64,000 nt of DNA. Origin: UBA12202 sp049595035. GTDB lineage: Bacteria > Pseudomonadota > Alphaproteobacteria > Puniceispirillales > UBA1172. Position 1 is the first letter of the stretch. The number at the start of each line of letters is the position of its first letter. This document shows positions 53,193 to 63,088 of the stretch, in pieces. The notes beneath the pieces are model-generated. The model was given only the letters and a program-made list of their open reading frames with translations, did no database searches and was not told the DNA's origin. The translations under genes were made by a program, and so were the position numbers. The stretch covers positions 42,999 through 106,998 of the forward strand of contig JBMYKD010000005.1 in the NCBI GenBank assembly GCA_049595035.1, in the 5' to 3' direction.

Positions 53193-55432
53193 GACTTCTG
53201 TCGCTGTTTGCTGAGCTTTTTCGCACCACGGTTCTTTTTGCGTGGCGGTTTTTTCATCCGTCTTCGGGATAGCTGGGTTTTTGATCTGGCTGTGCTGCTA
53301 CTATCATTGCTGATACTGCCATCAGCCCAGCTCAACAGAACCGAACCTTTAATTGGCGTAACAGATATAATCATGACATCAATCTGATCACCGGTTTTGA
53401 CTTCTATGCCATTACGATCACCACGCATGATCCCGCGTATTGTATCAATATGATAGTAATCGGGCGGCATCTGTGCCAGTGGGAGTAATCCTTCTGTGTT
53501 ATGTCCAATCAGTTCGATAAAGGCACCAAATCCGGTAACGCTTATGACTTTGCCAGTCATGATATGACCAGTTTCATCAGCGATCAGGCTAGCGGCATAA
53601 CGATCTATGCTTCGGCGTTCAGCACTAGCGGCGCGGCGTTCTGTTTCTGATATCTGCTGACAGGTTTCGGCACCGGTTTCATCATCAATCTGGCTTTCAC
53701 CCATCAGACTGCGATGCACCATCAGATCAGAATAACGCCGGATGGGTGAGGTAAAATGCGCGTATCGCATTAATCCCAGACCATAATGGCCAGGGTTGGT
53801 AATGCGATAGTCGGCCTGTGACTGGCATCTCAAAACGGTTTCATTAAGGAGCTGGTTATCCCCGTCCCCTAATGCGGTGCTGGCGCGTTCCAGCAGATGA
53901 TTAAAATCAGCTGGACGAATAACCTGTCCTTTGGCAAAGCTCAGCCCCATGGTGCGGCATAAGTCATGTAAATGATCAATGCGCGCCGGGTCAGGTGGTT
54001 CATGCGCCCGATAGACACAAAGCCGATCAGATGATTCCAATGTTTCTGCCGCGGCAACATTGGCAAGGATCATCATTTCTTCAATAATTTTCTGGCTTGT
54101 ATTCTGATACCGCTTGGTAATGCCAATGGCATTACCCTGATTATCAAAAGTGATACGTTTTTCAGCCAGATTTAGTTCAAGGGCGCCTCTGTCTTTCCGT
54201 TCTTTACTCAAACACTGAAAGGCCGAATGCAGATTGCTAATCAGTGCCATATCAATGCCTTGCGGGGCAGGAGCATCTGGATTTGTCAGAACATGTTCGA
54301 CTTCATCATAGGTTAGTCGCGCATGTGACCGCATCAATGCACGATAGATAGCATGGCCTGTCTTGCGTCCGTTATGATCAATCGTTATATCGGCAACAAC
54401 ACAAGCTCTGTCCTCATCAGGGCGGAGGGAACATAATCCGTTTGATAAATCTTCCGGCAGCATGGGTATGACCATATCTGGCAGATATACGGAATTTCCC
54501 CGCAATCGGGCTTCCCGGTCAAGGGCAGACCCTTCGGGCACATAATAAGCCACATCAGCGATGGCAACGACTATGCGCCAGCCATCAGATTGTGGTTCAG
54601 CAAAAACAGCATCATCAAAATCACGGGCATCAATCCCGTCAATTGTCACAAGCTTCATCGCTCTTAAATCTGTACGACCATCAAGATCAGGGATGACGGC
54701 CTGTTTGGCTTCGGCAAGAACATCATCGTCAAAATGGCTGGGCAAGTCATATTCTGCAATAGCCAGCGCGGAAAAGTTAGGGTTTTCCCGATCACCGATC
54801 TGCCTTATGACTTGGGCGGTTCTGTTCAGATAGCCACGCCCCTGCTTCAATTCTGCTTCGACAAAATTACCGGCGGCAATATCCATATCTGCCGGTATGG
54901 TCAGATCAATGCTATGGCGGGCATTACGATCTGCATTTTCCAGCATAAAGCCCTTGCTGGTGCGAATTACCTCACCGTAAATATGGCGTTTCGTGCGGGG
55001 TAACACCCGAATGACTCTGGCATCATATCGGGATTTTCCTCTGGGTGATAACCGGGCCAGCACCTCGTCCCCTGTGGTAAGGGCAAGGGGTTTGCGGCGA
55101 TCTGTCTGAAGCCGGATCATGGCATCTGTTTTCAGCTCATTATCAACAGGTTTGGCCAGATAAGCACCGTCTGAAGTGACACGGATAATTTTTAAAGGTA
55201 ACACCGTTGGTAAATCATCATTGGGCAGGGCGCGGCGGTTTTGGGTTTCCCCCAGATGGGCTTTGCCTGCGAGTGATTTTAACTGTTTCCGCAAAACCGC
55301 ACGTTGATGGGGTTTAAGTCCGAATGCCCGGGCAATTTCCTTAACAGTTGGATCATGATCCTGATCATTGATAAATTGAATCAGCTCATCATCACTAGGC
55401 AAAGCCCGTTCGTGGTCACCCTGATCACTCAT
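53189..55432 (-). CDS. rnr: Ribonuclease R
   Basis: RNase R is a 3' to 5' exonuclease that can degrade structured RNA. From ATG 55432, five bases after the topA stop, it has 747 residues; frames further upstream run into topA. Domains in order are an N-terminal winged-helix segment (about 1-70), cold-shock domains, the RNB catalytic domain with TIDGIDARDFDDAV (about 265-278, active-site Asp residues), and an S1 domain ending near residue 700. A Lys/Arg-rich tail (RRRMKKPPRKKNRG) follows. The order dprA-topA-rnr-rpmG is common in alphaproteobacteria. Confidence 0.95.
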   Translation of the reverse strand: MSDQGDHERALPSDDELIQFINDQDHDPTVKEIARAFGLKPHQRAVLRKQLKSLAGKAHLGETQNRRALPNDDLPTVLPLKIIRVTSDGAYLAKPVDNELKTDAMIRLQTDRRKPLALTTGDEVLARLSPRGKSRYDARVIRVLPRTKRHIYGEVIRTSKGFMLENADRNARHSIDLTIPADMDIAAGNFVEAELKQGRGYLNRTAQVIRQIGDRENPNFSALAIAEYDLPSHFDDDVLAEAKQAVIPDLDGRTDLRAMKLVTIDGIDARDFDDAVFAEPQSDGWRIVVAIADVAYYVPEGSALDREARLRGNSVYLPDMVIPMLPEDLSNGLCSLRPDEDRACVVADITIDHNGRKTGHAIYRALMRSHARLTYDEVEHVLTNPDAPAPQGIDMALISNLHSAFQCLSKERKDRGALELNLAEKRITFDNQGNAIGITKRYQNTSQKIIEEMMILANVAAAETLESSDRLCVYRAHEPPDPARIDHLHDLCRTMGLSFAKGQVIRPADFNHLLERASTALGDGDNQLLNETVLRCQSQADYRITNPGHYGLGLMRYAHFTSPIRRYSDLMVHRSLMGESQIDDETGAETCQQISETERRAASAERRSIDRYAASLIADETGHIMTGKVISVTGFGAFIELIGHNTEGLLPLAQMPPDYYHIDTIRGIMRGDRNGIEVKTGDQIDVMIISVTPIKGSVLLSWADGSISNDSSSTARSKTQLSRRRMKKPPRKKNRGAKKLSKQRQKS

Positions 55433-55436
55433 CAGG

Positions 55437-58007
55437 TTATGTCTTCTTCGCGGTACGAGTGCCAGATTTTTTGCTCTTTGTGGATGCTTTTGCTTTGCCG
55501 CGTGGAGGTGCTTTTCCGGGGCCTTTAGCCTTTTTCTTGGCAATCAGATCAATGGCTTCATCTAATGTTAATTGATCCGGATCAAAGGCTTTTGGAATAG
55601 TGGCGCGGATTTTATCATGTTCAACATAAGGACCAAAACGACCAGATTTCAGCATAATCGACCCGCCATCAGGATGCTCACCTATATTCCGGCCAGCTGT
55701 CTTGCCGGATTTGGCAATCGCATCAATGGCAAAATTCAATCCAATGGTCAGTACGCTATCATCATCGGGGATGCTGATATATGTGCTTCCAAATCGGATA
55801 AAGGGGCCATAACGACCAATGCCTGCGCTGATCATTTCACCACTTTCCGGATGAACACCAATTTCCCGCGGTAGATTGAGTAAACCAAGTCCGTTTTCCA
55901 GTGTCAGGCTGGGGATTTCCATTTTCTTGGGAATTGTCCCGCGTTTCGGTTTTTTGGTGTCGGCATCGCCTAATTGAATATAGGCACCATATGGGCCTTT
56001 GCGAACAAGGACAGGCAAACCGGTTTCCGGATCATTGCCAAGGTGACGATCACCATCTGCAAGGGCTTCCTGCTGTTCATCTGATTCCTGTCCTACAGGC
56101 CGGGTATATCGGCATTCGGGGTAATTTGAACAACCGATAAAAGCACCAAATCGCCCCACTTTTAATCCGAGCCGTCCATTTTCACAATTGCTACAAACCC
56201 GGATAGGGTTGCCGTTATCATCCTTTGGAAAAAATACGTTTTCCAGAATGGGGTCAATCCGCTCAAGGATAGTCTGTCTTGGTAATTCCTGTGTTTCATC
56301 AATGGTTGATTTAAAATCTGTCCAGAACTGTCTTAACAGAGTTTTCCATTCCAGTTTGCCGTCTGAAATCCGGTCTAGATCATCTTCTAGGCGGGCGGTA
56401 AAGCCATATTCCACATAGCGGGAGAAAAAGCCTTCAAGAAAGGCAGAAACAATGCGACCGCGTTCTTCCGGAATAAAGCGCCTCTGGTCTTTTTCGATAT
56501 AATTCCGCATCAACAGCTTTTGCAAAATACTGGCATAGGTGGATGGCCTGCCTATGCCCAGCTCTTCCATCTTTTTGATCAGACTTGCATCGGTATAACG
56601 TGGTGGTGGTTGGGTGAAATGCTGTTCCGGCTTGATATGATCAGCCGTCATCGGCTCACCACTTGCCACGGGTGGCAGGATAGCGTTGGCATCATCATCA
56701 CCGCCATCATTCTGCTGATCATCCCGATCTTCGCGATAAATAGAAAGAAATCCATCAAACACAATGATAGACCCATTAGCACGCATGGTTGCCTTGCCGC
56801 CCCGATCAGCAATATCGACAACAGTTTTATCCAGTTCAGCAGATGCCATCTGGCTTGCTAATGTTCGCTTCCAGATCAGTTCATAAAGTCTGATCTGATC
56901 TTTATCCAAATATTGCTGCATGGCTGATGGATGTCTGGTGATAGACGTTGGCCGGACAGCTTCATGTGCTTCCTGGGCATTGGCAGCCTTTGATTTGTAG
57001 ATGCGCGGGGTGCTGGGCAGATACCGGTCACCTTTTGTGTTGCTTATTTCACTCCGGATGGATTGGATGGCATCATTGGATAGCTGGACACCATCTGTTC
57101 GCATATAGGTGATCAGGCCTGTTGTTTCACTACCGATATTAATGCCTTCATAAAGTTTCTGGGCAATCTGCATGGTGCGGCTTGCCGAAAACCCGAATTT
57201 GCGACTGGCTTCCTGCTGTAAGGTTGAAGTGGTAAAAGGCGGGTTCGGGTTTCTTTTGGTGCGCTTTGTTTCAACATTGAGAACAGCAAAATCAGATGCG
57301 GTAATGGCAGCAACCGCATCATCAGCCATCTGCTTGCTATTGATGGTCATTTTACCTAGTTTTTTGCCATCCAGATGAGTCAGCCGCGCTGTCATGCTAT
57401 CACCGGATTCTTTGCACATGCGGGCTTCTATGGACCAGTATTCCTCACTAATAAACTGTTCGATCTCATGTTCACGCTCACAGATCAGTTTCAGTGCAAC
57501 AGATTGCACCCGCCCAGCAGATTTAGCCCCTGGTAATTTATGCCATAATACCGGTGATAAGGTAAAACCAACCAGATAATCCAGTGCCCGCCGCGCCATA
57601 TAGGCATCAACAAGCTCATTATTAATCTCGCGTGGGTGTGCCATCGCATCTAGCACAGCAGATTTAGTAATCTCATTAAAAACAACCCGCTCAACAGGTT
57701 TATCACCAAGCATATCCTGCATGACATGATAAATATGCCAGCTAATCGCCTCACCTTCACGGTCGGGGTCAGTTGCCAGTATTAACTTATCTGCCTTTTT
57801 CAATTCAGAACGGATGGTATGGATAGGGTCTTTGCTTCGGGCTGGAATATCCCAGTGCATGGCAAAATCTTCTTCTGGAATAACCGAACCCTGCTTGTCG
57901 GGTAGATCACGAATATGACCAACAGACGCTACCACATGGTAATCATGACCAAGATATTTATTGATAGTTTTCGCCTTGGCGGGAGATTCAACAACTACAA
58001 GTTTCAT
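55437..58007 (-). CDS. topA: DNA topoisomerase I
   Basis: TopA relaxes negative supercoils by a type IA mechanism. The 856 residues begin with the TOPRIM domain (KLVVVESPAKAKTI; DPDREGEAI at 81-89). The nicking Tyr301 lies in TGLITYMRTDG. A C-terminal four-Cys zinc motif (CSNCENGRL...CSNYPEC) is followed by several zinc-free repeats beginning LKxGRFGPY. The protein ends in a Lys/Arg/Ala-rich tail of about 30 residues, probably a DNA- or partner-binding extension. It is preceded by dprA and followed by rnr. Confidence 0.97.
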   Translation of the reverse strand: MKLVVVESPAKAKTINKYLGHDYHVVASVGHIRDLPDKQGSVIPEEDFAMHWDIPARSKDPIHTIRSELKKADKLILATDPDREGEAISWHIYHVMQDMLGDKPVERVVFNEITKSAVLDAMAHPREINNELVDAYMARRALDYLVGFTLSPVLWHKLPGAKSAGRVQSVALKLICEREHEIEQFISEEYWSIEARMCKESGDSMTARLTHLDGKKLGKMTINSKQMADDAVAAITASDFAVLNVETKRTKRNPNPPFTTSTLQQEASRKFGFSASRTMQIAQKLYEGINIGSETTGLITYMRTDGVQLSNDAIQSIRSEISNTKGDRYLPSTPRIYKSKAANAQEAHEAVRPTSITRHPSAMQQYLDKDQIRLYELIWKRTLASQMASAELDKTVVDIADRGGKATMRANGSIIVFDGFLSIYREDRDDQQNDGGDDDANAILPPVASGEPMTADHIKPEQHFTQPPPRYTDASLIKKMEELGIGRPSTYASILQKLLMRNYIEKDQRRFIPEERGRIVSAFLEGFFSRYVEYGFTARLEDDLDRISDGKLEWKTLLRQFWTDFKSTIDETQELPRQTILERIDPILENVFFPKDDNGNPIRVCSNCENGRLGLKVGRFGAFIGCSNYPECRYTRPVGQESDEQQEALADGDRHLGNDPETGLPVLVRKGPYGAYIQLGDADTKKPKRGTIPKKMEIPSLTLENGLGLLNLPREIGVHPESGEMISAGIGRYGPFIRFGSTYISIPDDDSVLTIGLNFAIDAIAKSGKTAGRNIGEHPDGGSIMLKSGRFGPYVEHDKIRATIPKAFDPDQLTLDEAIDLIAKKKAKGPGKAPPRGKAKASTKSKKSGTRTAKKT

Positions 58008-58072
58008 GATTTGCTTTTCTAACTCAATTACAGAATATTAATATTGCACCGATATAAAATAAGTCGAGGCAT

Positions 58073-59221
58073 TTAATCATTTTTTGCGTTCGTATCAGGT
58101 TTCCAGACAAGAGAAATCCGGTTTCCATAATGCCGTACCACATCACCGGATAGTTCCATTTCAAACAAAGCTGAACTAATCACAGGTATTGAGAAATGAC
58201 ATTGCTTGACCAATTCGTCAACTGGTGATGCATCAAAACTCAACAATTCCATAATAACCTGTTTAGCCTGATTTAACTCTTCTATGGTTATTTTGGCATC
58301 TTTGTTACGCTGATTTTCTTCCTCTTTTTCCATATGTGAAAATAGCGGCATATCAGGCTGTCGGGCATTGAGGAAACGATTTTTTATCACATCGAGAATA
58401 TCTTCTACATGTTCAACCAGTATGGCACCTTCGCGCAGCAATTTGTTACAGCCCTTTGATCGCGGATCAAGGGGTGATCCGGGAATAGCCATAACATCAC
58501 GGCCTCTATCAACGGCTTCGCGGGCCGTGATCAGTGACCCGGATTTAAGATTTGCTTCTATCACAAGCAAGCCCAACCCTAGTGAGGCTATGATCCGGTT
58601 TCTGATCGGAAAATGACGGGCAAAAGGTTGCATGCCGAATGGCATTTCTGAAATGATCAGCCCCTCGTTTTTCAGGCGATCATATAATTTTGCATTTTCC
58701 TTTGGATAAACCTGATCTATCCCGACTGCCAAGACAGCGATTGATCCCGTATCCAGTGATCCTTCATGTGCGGCGGCATCTATTCCCCGTGCCATTCCTG
58801 ATATAATACGATATCCGGCTGCCCCTATCTCTTGTGCCAGGTTTCTGGTCAGATTAAGCGTATTCAGCGATGCATTACGCGACCCGACGATGGAAAGCAT
58901 ATTGGTCTGCATAAGATGCGGATGCCCCAAGCAGGTGAGGCACCCCGGAGCATCATCAAAATATGTCAGAATAGGGGGATAATCCTTTTCGCCGCGAACA
59001 ATGATCTGGCCGCCATATTTATCAACCTTTGCCATTTCATCTTCGGCTTTTGCCTGTGAATAAAGTTTCAGGGATATATTTGACCGTTTGCTAATTTCCG
59101 GTAAATGGTCGATGACCGAAACACCGCTTTTAAAACGCTGCAACAGAGTTGTTAAAGTGACAGGGCCAATATTCTGGGTGCGTATGAGTCGCAGGATGGC
59201 AATTTTTTCTGTTAATTTCAT
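58073..59221 (-). CDS. dprA: DNA processing protein DprA
   Basis: DprA loads RecA on incoming single-stranded DNA during transformation. ATG 59221 gives 382 residues; an in-frame TTG at 59239 is a poorer start. Order: a short N-terminal helical region (about 1-70), a Rossmann-like core with SIVGSRNAS, ISGMARGIDAAAHEGSL and LLVIEANLKSGSLITAREA, and a C-terminal winged helix. With comEC elsewhere in the window, two parts of a DNA-uptake route are present. No Shine-Dalgarno sequence is visible; instead an inverted repeat abuts the start codon. Confidence 0.95.
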   Translation of the reverse strand: MKLTEKIAILRLIRTQNIGPVTLTTLLQRFKSGVSVIDHLPEISKRSNISLKLYSQAKAEDEMAKVDKYGGQIIVRGEKDYPPILTYFDDAPGCLTCLGHPHLMQTNMLSIVGSRNASLNTLNLTRNLAQEIGAAGYRIISGMARGIDAAAHEGSLDTGSIAVLAVGIDQVYPKENAKLYDRLKNEGLIISEMPFGMQPFARHFPIRNRIIASLGLGLLVIEANLKSGSLITAREAVDRGRDVMAIPGSPLDPRSKGCNKLLREGAILVEHVEDILDVIKNRFLNARQPDMPLFSHMEKEEENQRNKDAKITIEELNQAKQVIMELLSFDASPVDELVKQCHFSIPVISSALFEMELSGDVVRHYGNRISLVWKPDTNAKND

Positions 59222-59257
59222 ATCAGGCTTTATTTTCAATTAGTTGAAGCGCCTGAT
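59222..59257 (-). promoter_or_regulatory. Inverted repeat abutting the dprA start codon
   Basis: On the minus strand ATCAGGC (59257-59251) and its complement GCCTGAT (59228-59222) enclose 22 bases, and the second arm lies directly before the ATG. The ten bases GCCTGATATG are identical to those at the trpG start, where the same arms occur with a 32-base loop. Folding would hide the start codon region. It may be chance. Confidence 0.3.
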
Positions 59258-59301
59258 CATAAAGCAGAAGGATTAATAAACCGTTAATAGCACATAAAAA
59301 A

Positions 59302-59928
59302 TTAGGATTGCCCGATTTTCGGCTCTTTTCCTTTTAATATTCTTGAAATATTTGACCGATGCCGCCATGTAGCCAGGCAGGCCATCATTCCAGCACCATA
59401 AATGAATGCCAATGGTAATTCATCGCCGCGCCACGTCGCTGTTATGCCAATCAATACTGGTGCGCTCAAATAGCTGACTAATGCCGAAAGTGAGGACAGG
59501 CGAAATAAAACGGCTATAAATAGCCATGTCAGGCAAACCAGAATGCCTGCTATCAGATCAAGCCCAAGGAAAACCCCAAGGCCGGTCGCCACGCCTTTAC
59601 CGCCCCGAAAACCTAGCCATAATGGATAACAATGCCCGAAAATGCTGGCAACTCCGGCGGCTGCCAGCATGATTTGATCCCCTCCTAGCAGACGGATTAC
59701 CATAATAATGATCAAGCCTTTGCCACTATCAAGTAGGAGCGTAAGCATGGCCGCCGGTTTATGGCCAGTTCGTAATACATTTGTTGCGCCGATATTACCG
59801 CTTCCTACTTTGCGAATATCACCTAGACCAAACACATGCGCCATCACCAGTCCGAAAGGAATAGCGCCAATCAGGTAAGCGGCAATGACAACACTAATCA
59901 ATGATAGAAAAGGTGTATATTCAGGCAT
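59302..59928 (-). CDS. plsY: Glycerol-3-phosphate acyltransferase PlsY
   Basis: PlsY transfers acyl groups from acyl-phosphate to glycerol 3-phosphate, starting phospholipid synthesis in the inner membrane. The 208-residue protein has about five to seven hydrophobic helices. Its three conserved loops are visible: GSGNIGATNVLRTG (about 42-55), LWLGFRGGKGVATG, and the C-terminal WRHRSNISRILKGKEPKIG. The start lies two bases after the pyrC-like stop. Confidence 0.96.
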   Translation of the reverse strand: MPEYTPFLSLISVVIAAYLIGAIPFGLVMAHVFGLGDIRKVGSGNIGATNVLRTGHKPAAMLTLLLDSGKGLIIIMVIRLLGGDQIMLAAAGVASIFGHCYPLWLGFRGGKGVATGLGVFLGLDLIAGILVCLTWLFIAVLFRLSSLSALVSYLSAPVLIGITATWRGDELPLAFIYGAGMMACLATWRHRSNISRILKGKEPKIGQS

Positions 59929-59930
59929 GA

Positions 59931-61229
59931 CTATGGCTCAAACACTCTGATGCCATCAACCCATGTGCCCAGCACCTTTCCCTGAACAGGCGCGCCTTCA
60001 AAAGGCGTTGACCCAGACAGTGAAGCAAAGTTCTTGCCTCTTATCTGCCAGCTTCTATCTATGTCTATCAGGGTCAGATCAGCCGCAGCACCAATGCGAA
60101 TAGCACCACCTTGAAGGCCAAGAATCTGAGCAGGCTTATAGCTTGTTAATGATAACATCTGCATCAGGGATAAACGACCACCATGATGAAGCGTCAACAT
60201 CAATGCCAGTAATGTTTCCACGCCAGAATATCCCGGTTCGGCCAATCCGAACGGAAGTGATTTGACATCCCGGTCTTGCGGAGAATGATCACTTGCCACT
60301 GCATCGATAGTGCCGTCAGCCAAGGCATCCACCACAGCTAAGCGATCATGTTCCTGTCGCAGAGGTGGCGACAGACGAAACCGGCTATCATAGTCACGAA
60401 CGGCAATATCATTTAGCAAAGCATATGGCGGCGCGGTATCGCATGTCACATGCAACCCTTCTGCCTTTGCCGCACGGATCATATTGATGCCCTTGGCGGT
60501 AGCTATATGCGCCACATGATAATGCCCGCCCGTCATCCGCAATAATGCGAGATCACGGGCAATCATAATTTCTTCGGCCGCATCCGGAATACCTTTCAGC
60601 CCAAGCCGCATGGAATGTTCACCTTCATGCATTTCCCCTCCAGCGGCTAGAACAGGGTCTTCGGCATGCTGGATCACCGGCAGTTTCAGCATGGCTGCAT
60701 AACTCAATACGCGCCGCATGGTCAGACTATTGCTTATGGTATGAGTGGCATTGGTAAACCCGACTGCCCCGGCATCGCTCAGCAATCCAAGTTCTGCCAT
60801 GGATTCCCCATTCAGCGCAGTGGTCGCCGCCCCATAAGCATATACTTTAATGGCTTTAACCGGTTCGGACAGATTAGCCAGCATCCGACATTGTGATTTC
60901 AGCATTTCAGGGTCGTCTAGCACCGGATTGGTGTTCGGCAAACAGACCATACTGGTAATTCCGCCACGGGCGGCGGCACGAGCCAGCGTCAGGGGCGTTT
61001 CCTTTTGCGCGGCACCGGGATGACAGGATTGCACACGCATATCAATCAGTCCGGGGGCTAATATATTGCCATTGCCATTAATGATCTCTGTCTCTTTGGG
61101 GGCTTTGATACCATCAGATTGATCAGATATCTGGCTGATCCGTCCGGATTCTACCAGACATTCCCCCATCATATCGGTATTACTGGCAGGGTCGATGATC
61201 CGGACATGTTTAAATAATATGCTGGTCAT
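59931..61229 (-). CDS. Dihydroorotase-like protein (PyrC homologue, likely non-catalytic)
   Basis: The 432-residue protein aligns along the amidohydrolase dihydroorotase family (PNTNPVLDD; VASDHSPQ; a C-terminal LTLIDID domain) but lacks key metal ligands. The usual Asp-x-His-x-His is IDMRVQS, with Arg65 and Gln67 in the His places, and the later TPHH-type segment reads APPY. It is directly followed by plsY and directly preceded by pyrB. In Pseudomonas an inactive PyrC' is a structural partner of aspartate transcarbamoylase; the same role is likely here. A working dihydroorotase should then be encoded elsewhere. Confidence 0.88.
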   Translation of the reverse strand: MTSILFKHVRIIDPASNTDMMGECLVESGRISQISDQSDGIKAPKETEIINGNGNILAPGLIDMRVQSCHPGAAQKETPLTLARAAARGGITSMVCLPNTNPVLDDPEMLKSQCRMLANLSEPVKAIKVYAYGAATTALNGESMAELGLLSDAGAVGFTNATHTISNSLTMRRVLSYAAMLKLPVIQHAEDPVLAAGGEMHEGEHSMRLGLKGIPDAAEEIMIARDLALLRMTGGHYHVAHIATAKGINMIRAAKAEGLHVTCDTAPPYALLNDIAVRDYDSRFRLSPPLRQEHDRLAVVDALADGTIDAVASDHSPQDRDVKSLPFGLAEPGYSGVETLLALMLTLHHGGRLSLMQMLSLTSYKPAQILGLQGGAIRIGAAADLTLIDIDRSWQIRGKNFASLSGSTPFEGAPVQGKVLGTWVDGIRVFEP

Positions 61230-62237
61230 CTAGTGCTTTCCCTGATCTTTGTTGTTATCTGTTCTTGTCAGACCAAAGGCCAGTGCTTCAAGACAGGCCA
61301 TGCGGATAGCAACGCCCATTTCCACTTGGGTGGTGATCAGGCTTCGTTCTACATCATCAGCAAGTTCTGATGAAATCTCAACCCCTCTATTCATGGGGCC
61401 GGGATGCATAATCAATGCGCCGGGATTGGCAAGGTCCAGTTTTTCACGGGTCAGGCCATATCGGTGAAAATATTCCCGTTGCGATGGGGTTTCTGCCCCT
61501 TGCATACGTTCCTGCTGGAGCCTTAATAACATGACGATATCAATGCCTTGCAGGCCGTCTTCCATATTGTGATATAGATCAACACCCATTTCCGTAATTT
61601 CTTTCGGCACCAGGGTTGTCGGGGATATAATGCGGATATTCGCCCCCAGAATGGATAATAACTGGATATTTGATCTAGCGACCCTGCTATTGGCTACATC
61701 TCCGCAAATCGCAATATTCAGGCCTTCGATATAGCCTAGCCGTCGCTGGATAGTTAACGCATCAAGCAAAGCCTGGGTAGGATGCTCATGCCGACCATCA
61801 CCAGCATTAATCACCGCGGCATTGACATATTGGGATAATAGCAATGATGCCCCTGAATTCTGATGCCGCATGACCAGAATATCAGGATGCATGGCGTTCA
61901 GTGTGACAGCGGTGTCAATCAGGCTTTCCCCCTTTTTGATAGAGGAGGTGGCAACAGGGACATTGACCACTGATGCGCCCATTTTGCGTGCTGCCAGATC
62001 AAATGATACCCGGGTACGGGTAGAGTTTTCAAAAAAGATGGTAAAAACCGTTATGCCTTTGAGATGTGTGAGCTGTTCGCGTGCTGGCAGATCGGCAAAA
62101 CTATGGGCGCGATCAAGCAGAGAGGTGATGATAACCCTATCAAGGCCTTCTATGCCCAACAGATGCTTTTCCGGTAAAGCGGTTGCCGCCATTGGATCTG
62201 TTGCATCCGATTTAGATTTTGTTTTACTCACACCCAT
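61230..62237 (-). CDS. pyrB: Aspartate carbamoyltransferase catalytic chain
   Basis: PyrB condenses carbamoyl phosphate with aspartate, the committed step of pyrimidine synthesis. ATG 62237 (MGVSKTKSKSD) sits nine bases after the ruvX stop with AAAAGG upstream, giving 335 residues; ATG 62294, inside ruvX, would add 19. Carbamoyl-phosphate motifs are FFENSTRTRVSF and the HPTQALLDA stretch, with LRLQQERM near the aspartate site. No pyrI regulatory chain is present. The pyrC-like stop-start junction abuts with no gap. Confidence 0.95.
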   Translation of the reverse strand: MGVSKTKSKSDATDPMAATALPEKHLLGIEGLDRVIITSLLDRAHSFADLPAREQLTHLKGITVFTIFFENSTRTRVSFDLAARKMGASVVNVPVATSSIKKGESLIDTAVTLNAMHPDILVMRHQNSGASLLLSQYVNAAVINAGDGRHEHPTQALLDALTIQRRLGYIEGLNIAICGDVANSRVARSNIQLLSILGANIRIISPTTLVPKEITEMGVDLYHNMEDGLQGIDIVMLLRLQQERMQGAETPSQREYFHRYGLTREKLDLANPGALIMHPGPMNRGVEISSELADDVERSLITTQVEMGVAIRMACLEALAFGLTRTDNNKDQGKH

Positions 62238-62245
62238 AAACCTTT

Positions 62246-62716
62246 TTATATATCCAGCCCTGCCATTACGTCCAGTGCTGATTGCAGTATCCATGTTGCG
62301 GCCAGTGCATCACGGCGTTCAGATCGCTTTTGGCGTGTCATATCAGCGGCTAGCATGGCTTTTTCCACACTAACGGTAGATAGCCTTTCATCATGCAATA
62401 AAACAGGCCAGTCTTTCATCCGTAACATAGCATGAACAAAGTCACGCACAGAATCGCAACGCGGCCCAGCGCTACCATCCATGTTCAGTGGCCAGCCAAC
62501 GACCATACCGCCAACATCATGGTCATCTGCCATCTGCATCAATGTTTCCATATCCGGGGTAAATTTACGCCTATGAAGAATAGAAACCGGTGAGGCCACT
62601 TTCCAGTCAGGGTCAGAGACCGCGATTCCAATGGTTTTTTTACCCACATCAAGCGCAAATAACTTACCAATGCTTTTGCGTTGTGTGATAAAATCCTCAA
62701 TCTTGCATATCGTCAT
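62246..62716 (-). CDS. ruvX: Putative Holliday junction resolvase RuvX (YqgF)
   Basis: This RNase H-fold protein is implicated in processing the 5' end of pre-16S rRNA and possibly in junction resolution. From ATG 62716 it has 156 residues; a TTG two codons earlier is possible. Motifs are FALDVGKKTIGIAVSD (about 20-35, catalytic Asp), VVGWPLNMDGSAGPR, and DERLSTVSVEKAM with acidic residues. It heads the long minus-strand run and faces gatC across 60 bases. Confidence 0.92.
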   Translation of the reverse strand: MTICKIEDFITQRKSIGKLFALDVGKKTIGIAVSDPDWKVASPVSILHRRKFTPDMETLMQMADDHDVGGMVVGWPLNMDGSAGPRCDSVRDFVHAMLRMKDWPVLLHDERLSTVSVEKAMLAADMTRQKRSERRDALAATWILQSALDVMAGLDI

Positions 62717-62776
62717 AGCCAATGCTATTACCGCTTCAACAGCTTTTTGTCACCTGTCTTTGAAAAAGAATGCCAT

Positions 62777-63088
62777 ATGACTGAACATAACTCTGAAAAC
62801 AATGTGATTGATAAATCGACTATCCAGAAAATAGCCCGGCTTGCCCGAATGGATATTCAGCCTGACCGTGAAGATGCCCTTTGTGCCGAGCTCAGTACTA
62901 TTATCTCATGGGTTGAACAATTGGGTGAGTGCAATACAGCAGATGTGGAACCTCTGGCCAGTGTAACCGGACATAGCCTGCCCATGCGGGATGATGTGGT
63001 CACTGCTGGCAATGACCCGGAACGGGTTCTATCTAATGCACCCGAAGAAGCTTCCCATTTCTTTGTTGTTCCAAAGGTAGTCGAATGA
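62777..63088 (+). CDS. gatC: Aspartyl/glutamyl-tRNA amidotransferase subunit C
   Basis: GatC stabilises the GatCAB complex, which converts Glu-tRNA-Gln (and often Asp-tRNA-Asn) into the amide form. ATG 62777 gives the normal 103 residues. The IQKIARLARMDIQ helix, the ELSTIISWVEQLGECNTADVEP stretch and the SLPMRDDVVTAGN segment are family-typical. A longer frame upstream lacks support. The stop overlaps gatA as ATGA. Confidence 0.96.
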   Translation: MTEHNSENNVIDKSTIQKIARLARMDIQPDREDALCAELSTIISWVEQLGECNTADVEPLASVTGHSLPMRDDVVTAGNDPERVLSNAPEEASHFFVVPKVVE

